A DNA stretch of 64,000 nucleotides from Burkholderiaceae bacterium (GTDB taxonomy: Bacteria; Pseudomonadota; Gammaproteobacteria; Burkholderiales; Burkholderiaceae_C), in NCBI GenBank assembly GCA_030695205.1, contig JAUYTN010000025.1, positions 124,001-188,000 on the forward strand. Direction: 5' to 3'. The notes below the pieces were generated by a model, which saw only the letters and a list, made by a program, of their open reading frames with translations, was not told the DNA's origin and searched no databases. The translations under genes and the position numbers were made by a program. Below, one piece after another: positions 43,271 to 51,949 of this stretch. Each line of letters begins with the position of its first letter. Position 1 is the stretch's first letter.

Positions 43271-44281
43271 ATGAAAAAGAGCCTGATCGCTCTGGCCGTT
43301 CTGGCCTCCACCGGTGCCGCCATGGCGCAGTCTTCCGTGACGCTGTATGGCCGGATTGACGCTTCTGTTGGCAAAGAAGAAACCGGTGTTGGCGCCGCCA
43401 AAACCAGCAAAACGCAGATGTTCGACAACAATTTCACCACCAGCCGCTGGGGCATGCGTGGCACCGAAGATTTGGGTGGCGGCTTGAAAGCCAGCTTCCA
43501 GTTTGAATCCGAAATCAAACCCACCACAGGTGCATCAACTGGTTTCAACCGCGCATCTTGGGTGGGTCTGTCCGGCGGCTTTGGCGGGGTCAAGGCTGGC
43601 AAAACCGACAGCGTCTACAAGGACATCTTCGATTCCGGCGTGGCCAACAGCTTGTTCGACTCAGAGTTCACGCCCTACAAAATTGCGTACACCGGTGTGT
43701 CCAACTACATCAGCCGCCCCAACAACCAGATCCGCTACGACTCCCCCAACTTCTCGGGCTTGACCGCTGGCGTGACCTACGGCTTTGAAGACAGCACCGT
43801 TGCCGCCGGTACCCCGCAGACAACGGCCCTGAGCCTGCGCTACCGCACCGGCCCCATGGACTTCGGCTTCGCCAACCAAAAACAAGACTACAAGCCGGCC
43901 ACACCCCTGGTGGCCGGCACGCCTGGCGACCGTACCTACAACGTGTTCTCCGCTTCCTACAACTTCGGCATGGCCAAAGTATCTGCCCAGTTCCAAAACG
44001 CCAAGCAGTCTGGTGGCGGCAAGGATACGGAATACAACCTCGGCGTGGCCGTTCCACTGGGCGCATTCGAGTTGTCTGCGGGCTACGCCAACGGCACAGC
44101 CAAGAACAACGCTGGCGCAACCACAGGTAAGGGCAAGGCATATGCGTTTGGCGCCACCTACACCCTCTCCAAGCGCACCCGTCTCTACGGCGGCTACCTG
44201 ACCGGTGATGTGAAAAACGCCGCTGGCACCAAGACAGCCGACCGCACCATGTACGCGGTCGGCGTGCGCCACGACTTCTGA
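43271..44281 (+). CDS. Gram-negative porin (Burkholderiales type)
   Basis: 336-residue general porin of the outer membrane (trimeric 16-stranded barrel). Signal peptide MKKSLIALAVLASTGAAMAQ, then SSVTLYGRIDASVG, SRWGMRGTEDLGGGLKASFQ and FNRASWVGLSGGFGGVKAGK, and the terminal barrel strand ending in Phe (YAVGVRHDF) recognised by BAM. Loop 3 region is around 100-130. GGAG lies 9 nt before the ATG. A terminator about 100 bp after the stop ends the transcript. Pore selectivity cannot be told. Confidence 0.93.
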   Translation: MKKSLIALAVLASTGAAMAQSSVTLYGRIDASVGKEETGVGAAKTSKTQMFDNNFTTSRWGMRGTEDLGGGLKASFQFESEIKPTTGASTGFNRASWVGLSGGFGGVKAGKTDSVYKDIFDSGVANSLFDSEFTPYKIAYTGVSNYISRPNNQIRYDSPNFSGLTAGVTYGFEDSTVAAGTPQTTALSLRYRTGPMDFGFANQKQDYKPATPLVAGTPGDRTYNVFSASYNFGMAKVSAQFQNAKQSGGGKDTEYNLGVAVPLGAFELSAGYANGTAKNNAGATTGKGKAYAFGATYTLSKRTRLYGGYLTGDVKNAAGTKTADRTMYAVGVRHDF

Positions 44282-44386
44282 TGACCTGACCGGTGTGCGC
44301 TGCAGTGGCGGCGCACCCGGCAGATTCCTGCTTTTCCAAGGTTGCGCGGTGCAAGCCATTGCGATCAGCGCCGCGTGATGTTTCAG

Positions 44387-44419
44387 CCGTGGTGGCCACC
44401 AGCCATCACGGTTTTTTTT
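44387..44419 (+). terminator. Rho-independent terminator after porin
   Basis: CCGTGGTGG-CCACCAG-CCATCACGG hairpin followed by eight T. One G-T pair in a 9-bp stem. Confidence 0.85.
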
Positions 44420-44447
44420 GGGCAATCGCCTTGGGATCTCTGCAGAC

Positions 44448-47072
44448 TCAGTCTTCCACCACCGTGAGTTTGGCCACCGCCAGCGCCAGCCACTTGACGC
44501 CGTGGCGCGGAAAGTTGATTTGAGCGCGCGCATCGGCCCCGGCGCCCTCCACCGTCAGCACCTTGCCTTCGCCAAACTTGGTGTGGAACACTTGCCGCCC
44601 CGCCGCAATGTCGGTCCCCCGGCCAGACTTGGGCTCCAGCGGGGGGCCTGCGTCGAACACAGGTGTTGCCGCAGATTTGAAACCAAAATGGCCACCAGCG
44701 CTTGATGGGTATAGTTTTTCAGCTCTTGAAAAATTACCCCCCCAGGCACCGCCACCAAAGCCCCCTCCCGCTAGGCCGCCAAACCCACCACCCGCTTTGG
44801 GCGTGAGCCAGCGCAGGCAGGCCTCGGGCAACTCGTCAAAAAACCGGCTGCGGGCGTTGTAGCGGGTTTGCCCGTGCAGCATGCGGGTTTGCGAGTGGCT
44901 GAGGTACAGCCGCTTGCGGGCGCGGGTGATGGCCACGTACATCAGGCGACGCTCTTCTTCCAGCCCAGCGCGGTCGGAGGCCGAGTTTTCGTGGGGGAAC
45001 AAGCCTTCTTCCAGCCCGGTGATGAACACGCAATCGAACTCCAGCCCCTTGGCGGCATGCACAGTCATCAGTTGCACAGCGTCCTGGCCAGCCTGGGCCT
45101 GGTTGTCGCCCGCTTCCAGCGCGGCGTGGCTGAGGAAGGCGGCCAGGGGCGAGAGGGTTTCGCCGGTGTCTTCAGGGAAGGTGGCCATGGGCGCGTCCAA
45201 GGGCTCCACCATCTGGCCGGTGTCCACCGGGTCGGCCCAAATGGGGGTGTCAAAGTCAAAGCCGCCTTGGTCTCCGTCCCGCTCGACACTCCGTGCTTGG
45301 GCGTTGGCATCGGCCAGTGCATCATCCAGCGCAGTGCCCAGCGAGTGGCTGGTGCTGCGTGCAACGGCAGGTTCGGGCAGCAGGCCCTGGCTGGCAGGAG
45401 ACTGACTCAAGGCCACCGGGCGGGTGCTATCGCTTGTTGACATGCCCACCGCGTCACGGCCAAAACCTTCGTTCATCACGAAGCTCTCGGCTGCATTGAC
45501 CAGTTCTTCCAGGTTCTCCACGCGGTCGGCACCGTCTTTGTCGGCCTTGAAGTGGGCCAGCAGGCCGCTGTGGTCCAGCACAGCCTGCACGATGTCGCGC
45601 AGGGTTTGACCCTGGGTGGTTTCACGCAGCACCTCCAGCTTGGCCAGAAAGGCGCTGAGCCCCGCCCCGGCACGGCCACCCACCGCACTGACGGCGTCAG
45701 CCAGCGCGCAACCGCTGCTGCGGGCCACGTCCTGCAGCTGCTCGATGCTGCGGGCCCCTATGCCCCGGGGCGGAAAGTTGACCACGCGCAAAAAGCTGGT
45801 GTCGTCGCGCACGTTCTCCAGCAGGCGCAGGTAGGCCAGCGCGTGCTTGATTTCAGCCCGCTCGAAAAAGCGCAGGCCACCGTACACCTTGTAGGCTACG
45901 CCCGCGTTGAACAGCGCGGTTTCCAGCACGCGGCTTTGCGCGTTGCTGCGGTACAGCAGGGCAATTTCGTGCCGGGGCACCGCGGGCTGGTCACCCATGC
46001 CGCGCACCAGCTGGCGCACCTCGTCCACCACCCAGCGGGCCTCGTCAAAGTCGGTGGGGCTTTCAAACACACGCACCGGCTCGCCCGCGCCCTGGTCGGT
46101 GCGCAGGTTTTTGCCCAGGCGCTGGCTGTTGTAGCCAATGAGGTGGTTGGCCGAGTCGAGGATGTTGCTGTGGCTGCGGTAGTTTTGCTCCAGCTTGATC
46201 TGGGCCTCCACATTGAACTCGCGCACAAAGTCGGCCATGTTGCCCACGCGCGCACCACGGAAGGCGTAAATGCTCTGGTCGTCGTCGCCCACGGCCAGCA
46301 CGGCCGTCTCTGACCCCACCAGCTGTTTCAGCCAGGCGTACTGCAGCTTGTTGGTGTCCTGGAACTCATCCACCAAAATGTGCCGAAACCGCCGCTGGTA
46401 GTGCTGGCGGATGTCGGCATGGTCGCGCAGCAGCTCAAAACTGCGCAGCAGCAGCTCGGCAAAGTCCACCACGCCTTCGCGCTGGCACTGGTCTTCGTAC
46501 AGCTGGTACAGCTCCACCTTCTTTTTGGTCTCATCGTCGCGCACAGGCACATCGGCGGGGCGCATGCCCTCCTCTTTGCAGCTGGCAAAAAACCAGGTGA
46601 GCTGCTTGGCTGGGTAGCGTTCATCGTCCACCGCAAATTGCTTGCACAGGCGCTTGACAGCCGAGAGCTGATCTTGCGTGTCCAGAATCTGGAAGGCCTG
46701 CGGCAGGTTGGCAGCCTTCCAGTGCGCACGCAGCAGCCGGTTGCACAGGCCATGGAAGGTGCCCACCCACATGCCGCGCACGTTCACCGGCAACATGGCC
46801 TGCAGGCGCACCAGCATTTCTTTGGCCGCTTTGTTGGTAAACGTCACCGCCATCAGCCCGCCTGGGCCCACCTGGCCAGTTTGCATGAGCCAGGCCATGC
46901 GGGTGGTCAGCACCCGGGTTTTGCCCGAGCCTGCGCCTGCCAGCACCAGCGCATGCCCGTGCGCCAGCGTGACGGCCGCGAGCTGCTCGGGGTTCAGGCC
47001 TTGCAGCAGGCCGCTGGGCTCAGCAGAGCCGGGTGGATTGAATGGCGGGGCAGCGTGTGTGTCAAAACTCAT
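44448..47072 (-). CDS. uvrD: UvrD/Rep-family DNA helicase
   Basis: ATP-dependent 3'-5' helicase of excision and mismatch repair, 874 residues. Walker A AGAGSGKTR, motif Ia TFTNKAAKEM, motif II LVDEFQDTN, motif III AVGDDDQSIYAFRGA, motif IV EQNYRSHSNIL, motif V VQLMTVHAAKGLEFDCVFIT and motif VI YVAITRARKRLYLSH. Between motifs IV and V is an insertion near 560-640 rich in Ser/Ala/Asp. The C-terminal part has a Gly/Phe-rich segment (GGGFGGLAGGGFGGGAWGGN) and a repeat-like patch. Start follows TACAAT by 6 nt. Confidence 0.93.
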   Translation of the reverse strand: MSFDTHAAPPFNPPGSAEPSGLLQGLNPEQLAAVTLAHGHALVLAGAGSGKTRVLTTRMAWLMQTGQVGPGGLMAVTFTNKAAKEMLVRLQAMLPVNVRGMWVGTFHGLCNRLLRAHWKAANLPQAFQILDTQDQLSAVKRLCKQFAVDDERYPAKQLTWFFASCKEEGMRPADVPVRDDETKKKVELYQLYEDQCQREGVVDFAELLLRSFELLRDHADIRQHYQRRFRHILVDEFQDTNKLQYAWLKQLVGSETAVLAVGDDDQSIYAFRGARVGNMADFVREFNVEAQIKLEQNYRSHSNILDSANHLIGYNSQRLGKNLRTDQGAGEPVRVFESPTDFDEARWVVDEVRQLVRGMGDQPAVPRHEIALLYRSNAQSRVLETALFNAGVAYKVYGGLRFFERAEIKHALAYLRLLENVRDDTSFLRVVNFPPRGIGARSIEQLQDVARSSGCALADAVSAVGGRAGAGLSAFLAKLEVLRETTQGQTLRDIVQAVLDHSGLLAHFKADKDGADRVENLEELVNAAESFVMNEGFGRDAVGMSTSDSTRPVALSQSPASQGLLPEPAVARSTSHSLGTALDDALADANAQARSVERDGDQGGFDFDTPIWADPVDTGQMVEPLDAPMATFPEDTGETLSPLAAFLSHAALEAGDNQAQAGQDAVQLMTVHAAKGLEFDCVFITGLEEGLFPHENSASDRAGLEEERRLMYVAITRARKRLYLSHSQTRMLHGQTRYNARSRFFDELPEACLRWLTPKAGGGFGGLAGGGFGGGAWGGNFSRAEKLYPSSAGGHFGFKSAATPVFDAGPPLEPKSGRGTDIAAGRQVFHTKFGEGKVLTVEGAGADARAQINFPRHGVKWLALAVAKLTVVED
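44676..44730 (-). repeat. Repeat-like AT-rich segment inside uvrD
   Basis: Minus strand: GAGCTGAAAAACTATACCCA then TCAAGCGCTGGTGGCCATTT TGGTTTCAAA, in frame, encoding EKLYPSSAGGHFGFKS. It shares CAAGCGCT...TTTGGTTTCAAA with the segment inside polA and lies in the non-conserved C-terminal tail. Confidence 0.5.
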
Positions 47073-47078
47073 CCGCCG

Positions 47079-47084
47079 ATTGTA
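47079..47084 (-). promoter_or_regulatory. Putative -10 box (TACAAT) of uvrD
   Basis: TACAAT on minus, then CGGCGG, then the uvrD ATG. The 6-nt spacing puts the expected transcription start on the A of ATG. Confidence 0.4.
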
Positions 47085-47206
47085 GAAACCGCACACCTCC
47101 CCGCACCGCCAGGCAGCCACGGGCGTGTATACAATCGCGCACCGGGCCCAAGTTTCTTGCGTCCGGTTTTTTTATGCCGGGTTCAGGCCAAGCGCTCATC
47201 CTTCTT

Positions 47207-47252
47207 TTGTAGCTGTCAGCGCATACAAAATAAGCGCTGACTCCATTTTTGG
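47207..47252 (+). repeat. Dispersed AT-rich repeat upstream of guaC
   Basis: TGTAGCTGTCAGCGCATACA then AAATAAGCGCTGACTCCATTTTTGG. The core forms a perfect 7-bp inverted repeat TCAGCGC / GCGCTGA. It is the clearest copy and occupies the guaC leader, ending about 12 bp before the ATG. Confidence 0.7.
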
Positions 47253-47263
47253 AGCTTGGAACC

Positions 47264-48241
47264 ATGGAAATTTTTGACTACGACAACATCCTGCTGCTGC
47301 CCCGCAAGTGCCGGGTGGAGAGCCGCTCGGAATGCGATGCTGGCGTCGAGTTGGGCGGCAGGCGCTTTCGCATACCGGCGGTGCCCGCCAATATGAAAAC
47401 CGTGGTCAACGAGCCCATTTGCGAGTGGCTGGCGCGCAACGGCTACTTTTATGTCATGCACCGCTTCGACCTGGACAACCTCGCCTTCGTGCGCGATTTC
47501 CACGCGAAGGGCCTGTTTGCCTCCATCTCACTGGGCGTGAAGCAGGCCGACCGAGACACCGTGGACCAGCTGCTGGCCGAGGGCCTGGTGCCCGAGTACA
47601 TCACCATCGACATTGCCCACGGCCATGCCGACAGCGTGAAGCACATGATTGCCTACATCAAAGAGCGCCTGCCCAAGAGCTTTGTGATCGCGGGCAACGT
47701 CGGCACGCCCGAGGCCATCATCGACCTGGAAAACTGGGGCGCAGACGCCACCAAGGTGGGCATTGGCCCCGGCAAGGTGTGCATCACCAAGCTCAAAACC
47801 GGCTTTGGCACCGGCGGTTGGCAGCTCAGCGCCCTCAAGTGGTGTGCCCGCGTGGCCACCAAACCCATCATTGCCGACGGTGGCATCCGCAGCCATGGCG
47901 ACATTGCCAAAAGCGTGCGCTTCGGCGCGACCATGGTCATGGTGGGCTCGCTGTTTGCCGGCCACGAAGAAAGCCCCGGCCAGACGGTGGAGGTGGATGG
48001 CGCGCTGTACAAGGAGTACTACGGCTCGGCCTCCGACTTCAACAAGGGCGAGTACAAGCACGTGGAAGGCAAGCGCATCCTGGAGCCCATCAAAGGCCAG
48101 CTGGCCAACACGCTGATCGAAATGGAGCAAGACGTGCAAAGCTCCATCAGCTATGCCGGGGGCAAAACGCTCATGGACATCCGCAAGGTGAACTACGTCA
48201 TTCTGGGCGGCGACAACGCGGGTGAGCACCTGCTGATGTGA
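47264..48241 (+). CDS. guaC: GMP reductase
   Basis: NADPH-dependent deamination of GMP to IMP, purine salvage. 325 residues of the IMPDH/GMPR TIM barrel: [50 protein letters not shown], catalytic Cys in [18 protein letters not shown], and the flap with [15 protein letters not shown]. The type-2 GuaC length (about 325) and absence of CBS domains exclude IMP dehydrogenase. ATG 47264 (MEIFDYDN) is preferred to one five codons upstream within the repeat-linked leader; GGAGCTTGGAACC precedes it. Confidence 0.93.
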   Translation: MEIFDYDNILLLPRKCRVESRSECDAGVELGGRRFRIPAVPANMKTVVNEPICEWLARNGYFYVMHRFDLDNLAFVRDFHAKGLFASISLGVKQADRDTVDQLLAEGLVPEYITIDIAHGHADSVKHMIAYIKERLPKSFVIAGNVGTPEAIIDLENWGADATKVGIGPGKVCITKLKTGFGTGGWQLSALKWCARVATKPIIADGGIRSHGDIAKSVRFGATMVMVGSLFAGHEESPGQTVEVDGALYKEYYGSASDFNKGEYKHVEGKRILEPIKGQLANTLIEMEQDVQSSISYAGGKTLMDIRKVNYVILGGDNAGEHLLM

Positions 48242-48365
48242 ACACCCGCGCCCTGGCCCACACTGGGGACCGCCGCAAACTGACAGCGAACTGACCACAG
48301 GGGTGGTCAGCCAAGGTTTTTGCACCATCCTTCAGGGGCCGGACCCGGTTCCAGTGCGGGCTGCG

Positions 48366-48385
48366 GTATTCTGTATACGGAATAC
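48366..48385 (+). promoter_or_regulatory. Palindromic operator upstream of GntR gene
   Basis: GTATTCTGTATACGGAATAC is a 20-bp near-perfect palindrome (arms GTATTC/GAATAC, centre GTATAC), 15 bp before the regulator's ATG. Such GTATAC-centred sites fit FCD-type GntR repressors, suggesting autoregulation. Confidence 0.6.
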
Positions 48386-48400
48386 AAGATACTGCCCCCC

Positions 48401-49135
48401 ATGATCCAGTCCCTGCCCCGTTTATCTGCCACACCCAATCTGGTGGACCAGGTGTACCAGCACCTGGCCTCGGCCATCAGCGATGGGCGCATGGCACCGG
48501 GCACCCGGTTGACCCAGGACGAAGTGGCCGAACAGTTGGCCGTGTCGCGCCAGCCTGTGCTGCAGGCACTGCGCTTGCTCAAAGCCGAAGGTCTGGTGCA
48601 GGATGCCGCCAGTGCCTCGGGCCACAAAGGCCGTGGCCTGGTGGTGGCCCCGATTGCCTGTGACACCATGTGCCACATCTATGAGGTGCGCAGCGCGCTG
48701 GACGCGCTGGCCGCCCGCCTGGCCGCCCAGGCGCGGGCCACCATCAGCGCCGAACTGATCGAACAAGGCCGTGCCGCCGCCCAGCGTGCGTTGGTGCCCG
48801 ATATGGTCGAGGCCGATCTGGCGTTTCACAGGGCCATTTACCGGGCCAGCGGCAACCCCCTGATCGAACCCAGCGCCATGCTGCACTGGAGCCACATTCG
48901 CCGGGCCATGACGGCGGCCTTGCACCACGCCCCGCTGCGCACCAGTGCATGGGACGAGCACGAGGCCGTGCGCCAGGCCATAGCCGCTGGTGATGAAGAC
49001 ACCGCTGCGCAGCTCATGCGGCTGCACGGCCAACAGGCCAGCCAGCACCTGCAGGCCTTGCTCAGGCGCCACGACCGCGCAACAGGCGCAACGCCCCATG
49101 CAGCCGATGTGGTCAACGCACCTGTCATTTTTTGA
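48401..49135 (+). CDS. GntR-family regulator, FCD domain
   Basis: 244-residue transcription factor: winged helix at 12-80 (VDQVYQHLASAISDGRMAPG, TRLTQDEVAEQLAVSRQPVL) and FCD ligand domain (about 95-225) with YEVRSALDALAARLAA, ADLAFHRAIYRASGNPLI and DEHEAVRQAIAAGD, where Asp/His ligands bind a metal that coordinates an organic acid. It lies just upstream of a 2-hydroxy-3-oxopropionate reductase-like gene, which it may control. A palindrome covers its promoter region. Confidence 0.85.
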   Translation: MIQSLPRLSATPNLVDQVYQHLASAISDGRMAPGTRLTQDEVAEQLAVSRQPVLQALRLLKAEGLVQDAASASGHKGRGLVVAPIACDTMCHIYEVRSALDALAARLAAQARATISAELIEQGRAAAQRALVPDMVEADLAFHRAIYRASGNPLIEPSAMLHWSHIRRAMTAALHHAPLRTSAWDEHEAVRQAIAAGDEDTAAQLMRLHGQQASQHLQALLRRHDRATGATPHAADVVNAPVIF

Positions 49136-49183
49136 ACAAAAAAGCCAATACGCGCTTTTAATAAATACGTAGTTTGCTATGAA
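49134..49183 (-). repeat. Dispersed AT-rich repeat between GntR and reductase genes
   Basis: Minus strand: ATAGCAAACTACGTATTTAT then TAAAAGCGCGTATTGGCTTTTTTG. Its end, read on plus as GCTATGA, provides the start codon of the following reductase gene, as in copy 1. Confidence 0.6.
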
Positions 49184-50105
49184 TTCAGCAACAACTCCCT
49201 TCTCTCCCGCTGCCGCTACCGCCCGCACGGCACTGCCCACTGTGGCGCTGCTGGGCGTGGGCATGATGGGCACCCCCATGACCCTGCGGCTGCTGGCCGC
49301 CGGGTACACCGTTCGCGTCTGGAACCGCACCGCTGCCAAAGCGCAGGCACTGGCGGCCAGCGGTGCGCTGGCCTGTGCCTCACCGGCTGATGCGGTACGC
49401 GCCGCAGACATCACCATCACCATGCTGCAAGACGGTGCCGCTGTGGACAGCGTGCTGTTTCAACAGGGGGCGGCGCAGGCGCTGCAACCCGGCAGCCTGG
49501 TGGTGGACATGTCCTCCATCCAGCCGCGCGAGGCCCGCAACCACGCCGCCCGACTCGCCGCACTGCGGGTGGCGTGCATCGATGCACCCGTCTCGGGTGG
49601 CACCGTGGGGGCCGAGGCTGGCACGCTGGCCATCATGGCGGGTGGGCGGGCGGCCGATTTTCAGCGCGCACTGCCGGTGCTGCAGGTGCTGGGTCGGCCC
49701 ACGCATGTGGGACCGCTGGGCTCGGGCCAATTGGCCAAGCTTGCCAACCAGATGATTGTGGGCATCACCATCGGTGCGGTGGCCGAGGCGCTGCTGTTTG
49801 CCGCACGCGGCGGGGCCGACATGGGCAAGGTGCGTGAAGCCATCACCGGCGGCTTTGCCGACAGCCGCATCCTGCAGGTACACGGCCAGCGCATGGTCGA
49901 GCGCGACTTTGCCAAGCGCGCAGCGGTGACGGTGCAACTCAAAGACCTCCACAACGCCATGGCCACCGCCCGGGAAACTGGCTTTGAAGCGCCCATCACC
50001 CAGCTGTTTGCCACACTGTTCGAGCAGGCCACCGAGCACGGCCTGGGCGACCTGGACCACTCCGCCCTGTTTGTGGAACTGGCCAGCCGCAACGGCATGA
50101 ACTGA
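49179..50105 (+). CDS. 2-hydroxy-3-oxopropionate reductase / beta-hydroxyacid dehydrogenase family
   Basis: 308-residue NAD(P)-dependent oxidoreductase of the GarR/GlxR/HIBADH family. Rossmann start VALLGVGMMGTPMTLRLLAA, WNRTAAKA suggests NADP preference (Arg after the second strand), substrate motif DAPVSGGTVGAEAGTLAIMA, and the catalytic Lys in KLANQMIVGITIGA. The first 18 residues are an Ala/Thr-rich extension arising at the repeat, so the native start could be nearer VALLGVG. Tartronate-semialdehyde or related hydroxyacid is the probable substrate. Confidence 0.82.
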   Translation: MNSATTPFSPAAATARTALPTVALLGVGMMGTPMTLRLLAAGYTVRVWNRTAAKAQALAASGALACASPADAVRAADITITMLQDGAAVDSVLFQQGAAQALQPGSLVVDMSSIQPREARNHAARLAALRVACIDAPVSGGTVGAEAGTLAIMAGGRAADFQRALPVLQVLGRPTHVGPLGSGQLAKLANQMIVGITIGAVAEALLFAARGGADMGKVREAITGGFADSRILQVHGQRMVERDFAKRAAVTVQLKDLHNAMATARETGFEAPITQLFATLFEQATEHGLGDLDHSALFVELASRNGMN

Positions 50106-50147
50106 CGCCAGCAGCCGCTGCTGTGGTCCACACCACCCGCCAGGCAT

Positions 50148-51803
50148 ATGCCCCTGCTCGACCCTGACATTGCCGAGTGCCGGGTGCTGGTGGTCGATGG
50201 CAACGCTACCTCGCGCAGCATCATCATCTCGCAGCTGCGCGACTTTGGCGTGCTGGACATCGCCCAGGCCAGCCGCCCCACCGATGCCCGGCGTGCCCTG
50301 GAGTACAAAGAGTTTGACGTGGTGCTGTGCGAGCAGCGCTTTCCCGACAGCTCCTACACCGGCCAAGCCCTGCTCGACGACCTGCGGCGGGCCCAACTGC
50401 TGCCGCTGGCCACGGTATTTGTGATGCTCACCGGCGAGGCCAGCTACGCCCAGGTGGCCGAAGCGGCCGAATCGGCACTGGACAGCTACCTGCTCAAGCC
50501 CCACACCGCCTCTGCCCTGGGTCAGCGCCTGCGCCAGGCCCGCCACCGCAAGCGCATGCTGCACCCGATTTTTTCGGCCATTGCCCAAGGCAGCTACGAA
50601 ACCGCTGCCAAGCTGTGCGTCGAGCGCTTCCAGCAACGTGCGCCCTACTGGCTGTATGCCGCCCGCATTGGTGCCGAACTGATGCTGCGCCTGAGCCGGG
50701 CCAACGACGCGCAAGCGCTGTTTGAAACCATACACGCTCACCAGGCCCTGCCCTGGGCCAAGCTGGGGGTGGCAAGGTCGCAAATCGAGTCCAACCAGGC
50801 GGCGCAGGCGATGACCACACTGGAAAGCCTGGCCTCCAGTGAGCCCTCCTACGCCGATGCCTACGACATCATGGGCCGCCTGCACACCGAGCAGGGCAAC
50901 TTCGAGCAGGCCCTGGTGGTGTACCGACAGGCCAGCGCCATCACACCCAGCTCCATCGCGCGCCTGCAAAAACAAGGCATGCTGGCGTTTTACATGGGGG
51001 AAAAGCTGGAAGCTGCCAAAGCGCTGGACCGGGCCACACTGCTGGGACTCACCTCCAAAATGTTCGACCACCAGTCGCTGATGCTGCTGGCCTTCTCGCG
51101 CTTTCAGCTGCGGGACACGCAAGGCATCAAGCGGTGCGTCGAGCAACTGCAAACCGCCATCGACCAGCGCGATGCGCCGCTGCGCCTGCGCCGCTTCATG
51201 CGGGTGGCCCAAACGCTGCTGTCGCTGGCCAACAAGCACATGGCGGTGGTGGTCACACAGCTGCAAGAGCAAGCCACCGAAATCAGCAACCCGGCTTTTG
51301 ACATGGAAGCTGCGTGCAACCTGCTGTCGCTGCTGGCCGAAGTGGCCAGGCTTGAGTTGAGGCTGGATGCTGCGCCCAACTGGATCACCGCCATGGGTGA
51401 GCGGTTTTGCACCAGCAAAGGCACGGCCGAGCTGCTGGCGGGTGCCTGCCAGGCCTACCCGCCCTATGCGGAGCTGGTGCGCGCCGCCCACCGGCGGGTG
51501 GGTGAACTGGCCCAACAGGCCATGGTGCATGCGGTGGCTGGCCAACCGGACAAAGCCGTCATGGCCCTGGTGGCACATGGCGGGCAAACCCTCAACACCC
51601 GGCTGATGGAAACCGCCCGCCTGACCCTGCAGCGCCACCGCGCAGCGATTGCCCAGGCCCAGACGCTTGAAGGCCTGATTCAGTACCAGCTCGACCACTA
51701 TGCGCCATCGGGCCAGGCGCCCGCACTGGGACAGCCACCGGGCCGAAGCGCCGGGGGCCTGTCGCTGCTGACGGCGGCCGAGCAAGCGTCAGCCAGCCGG
51801 TAG
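50148..51803 (+). CDS. Pseudo-receiver / TPR protein
   Basis: 551 residues. The N-terminal 130 residues form a CheY-like receiver (CRVLVVDGNATSRSIIISQL, FDVVLCEQRFPDSSYTG, FVMLTGEA, SYLLKPHTA). The usual phospho-acceptor Asp is Glu62 (LCEQRF) and the acidic pair before it is reduced to D17 followed by Gly, so phosphorylation is unlikely; the conserved Lys of LLKP is kept. The rest (about 145-500) is helical TPR repeats, for example AYDIMGRLHTEQGNFEQALV. It may be a fixed-state scaffold; no kinase gene is adjacent. Confidence 0.78.
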   Translation: MPLLDPDIAECRVLVVDGNATSRSIIISQLRDFGVLDIAQASRPTDARRALEYKEFDVVLCEQRFPDSSYTGQALLDDLRRAQLLPLATVFVMLTGEASYAQVAEAAESALDSYLLKPHTASALGQRLRQARHRKRMLHPIFSAIAQGSYETAAKLCVERFQQRAPYWLYAARIGAELMLRLSRANDAQALFETIHAHQALPWAKLGVARSQIESNQAAQAMTTLESLASSEPSYADAYDIMGRLHTEQGNFEQALVVYRQASAITPSSIARLQKQGMLAFYMGEKLEAAKALDRATLLGLTSKMFDHQSLMLLAFSRFQLRDTQGIKRCVEQLQTAIDQRDAPLRLRRFMRVAQTLLSLANKHMAVVVTQLQEQATEISNPAFDMEAACNLLSLLAEVARLELRLDAAPNWITAMGERFCTSKGTAELLAGACQAYPPYAELVRAAHRRVGELAQQAMVHAVAGQPDKAVMALVAHGGQTLNTRLMETARLTLQRHRAAIAQAQTLEGLIQYQLDHYAPSGQAPALGQPPGRSAGGLSLLTAAEQASASR

Positions 51804-51868
51804 CCAACGACCCGCGAGCCGCCTGCTGCGCCGTCCCGCCATCAGGCAACCCCCAACCGGATATGGAC

Positions 51869-51893
51869 AAAAAAAACCCGGCCAGAGGCCGGG
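51869..51893 (-). terminator. Rho-independent terminator after rhlE
   Basis: On minus: CCCGGCC-TCT-GGCCGGG then eight T. Perfect 7-bp GC stem; it sits 57 bp after the helicase stop. Confidence 0.9.
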
Positions 51894-51949
51894 CGGGTCG
51901 GGGGTGGGCACAGGCCCGAGCCCATCAGGCCCAGGCGCCGCTCACGCGA

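Noticed and set aside
49380..51785. 801-codon minus-strand ORF opposite the reductase and pseudo-receiver genes
   Set aside because: It spans two different genes and their intergenic gap, with His/Gln/Gly-rich shadow composition.
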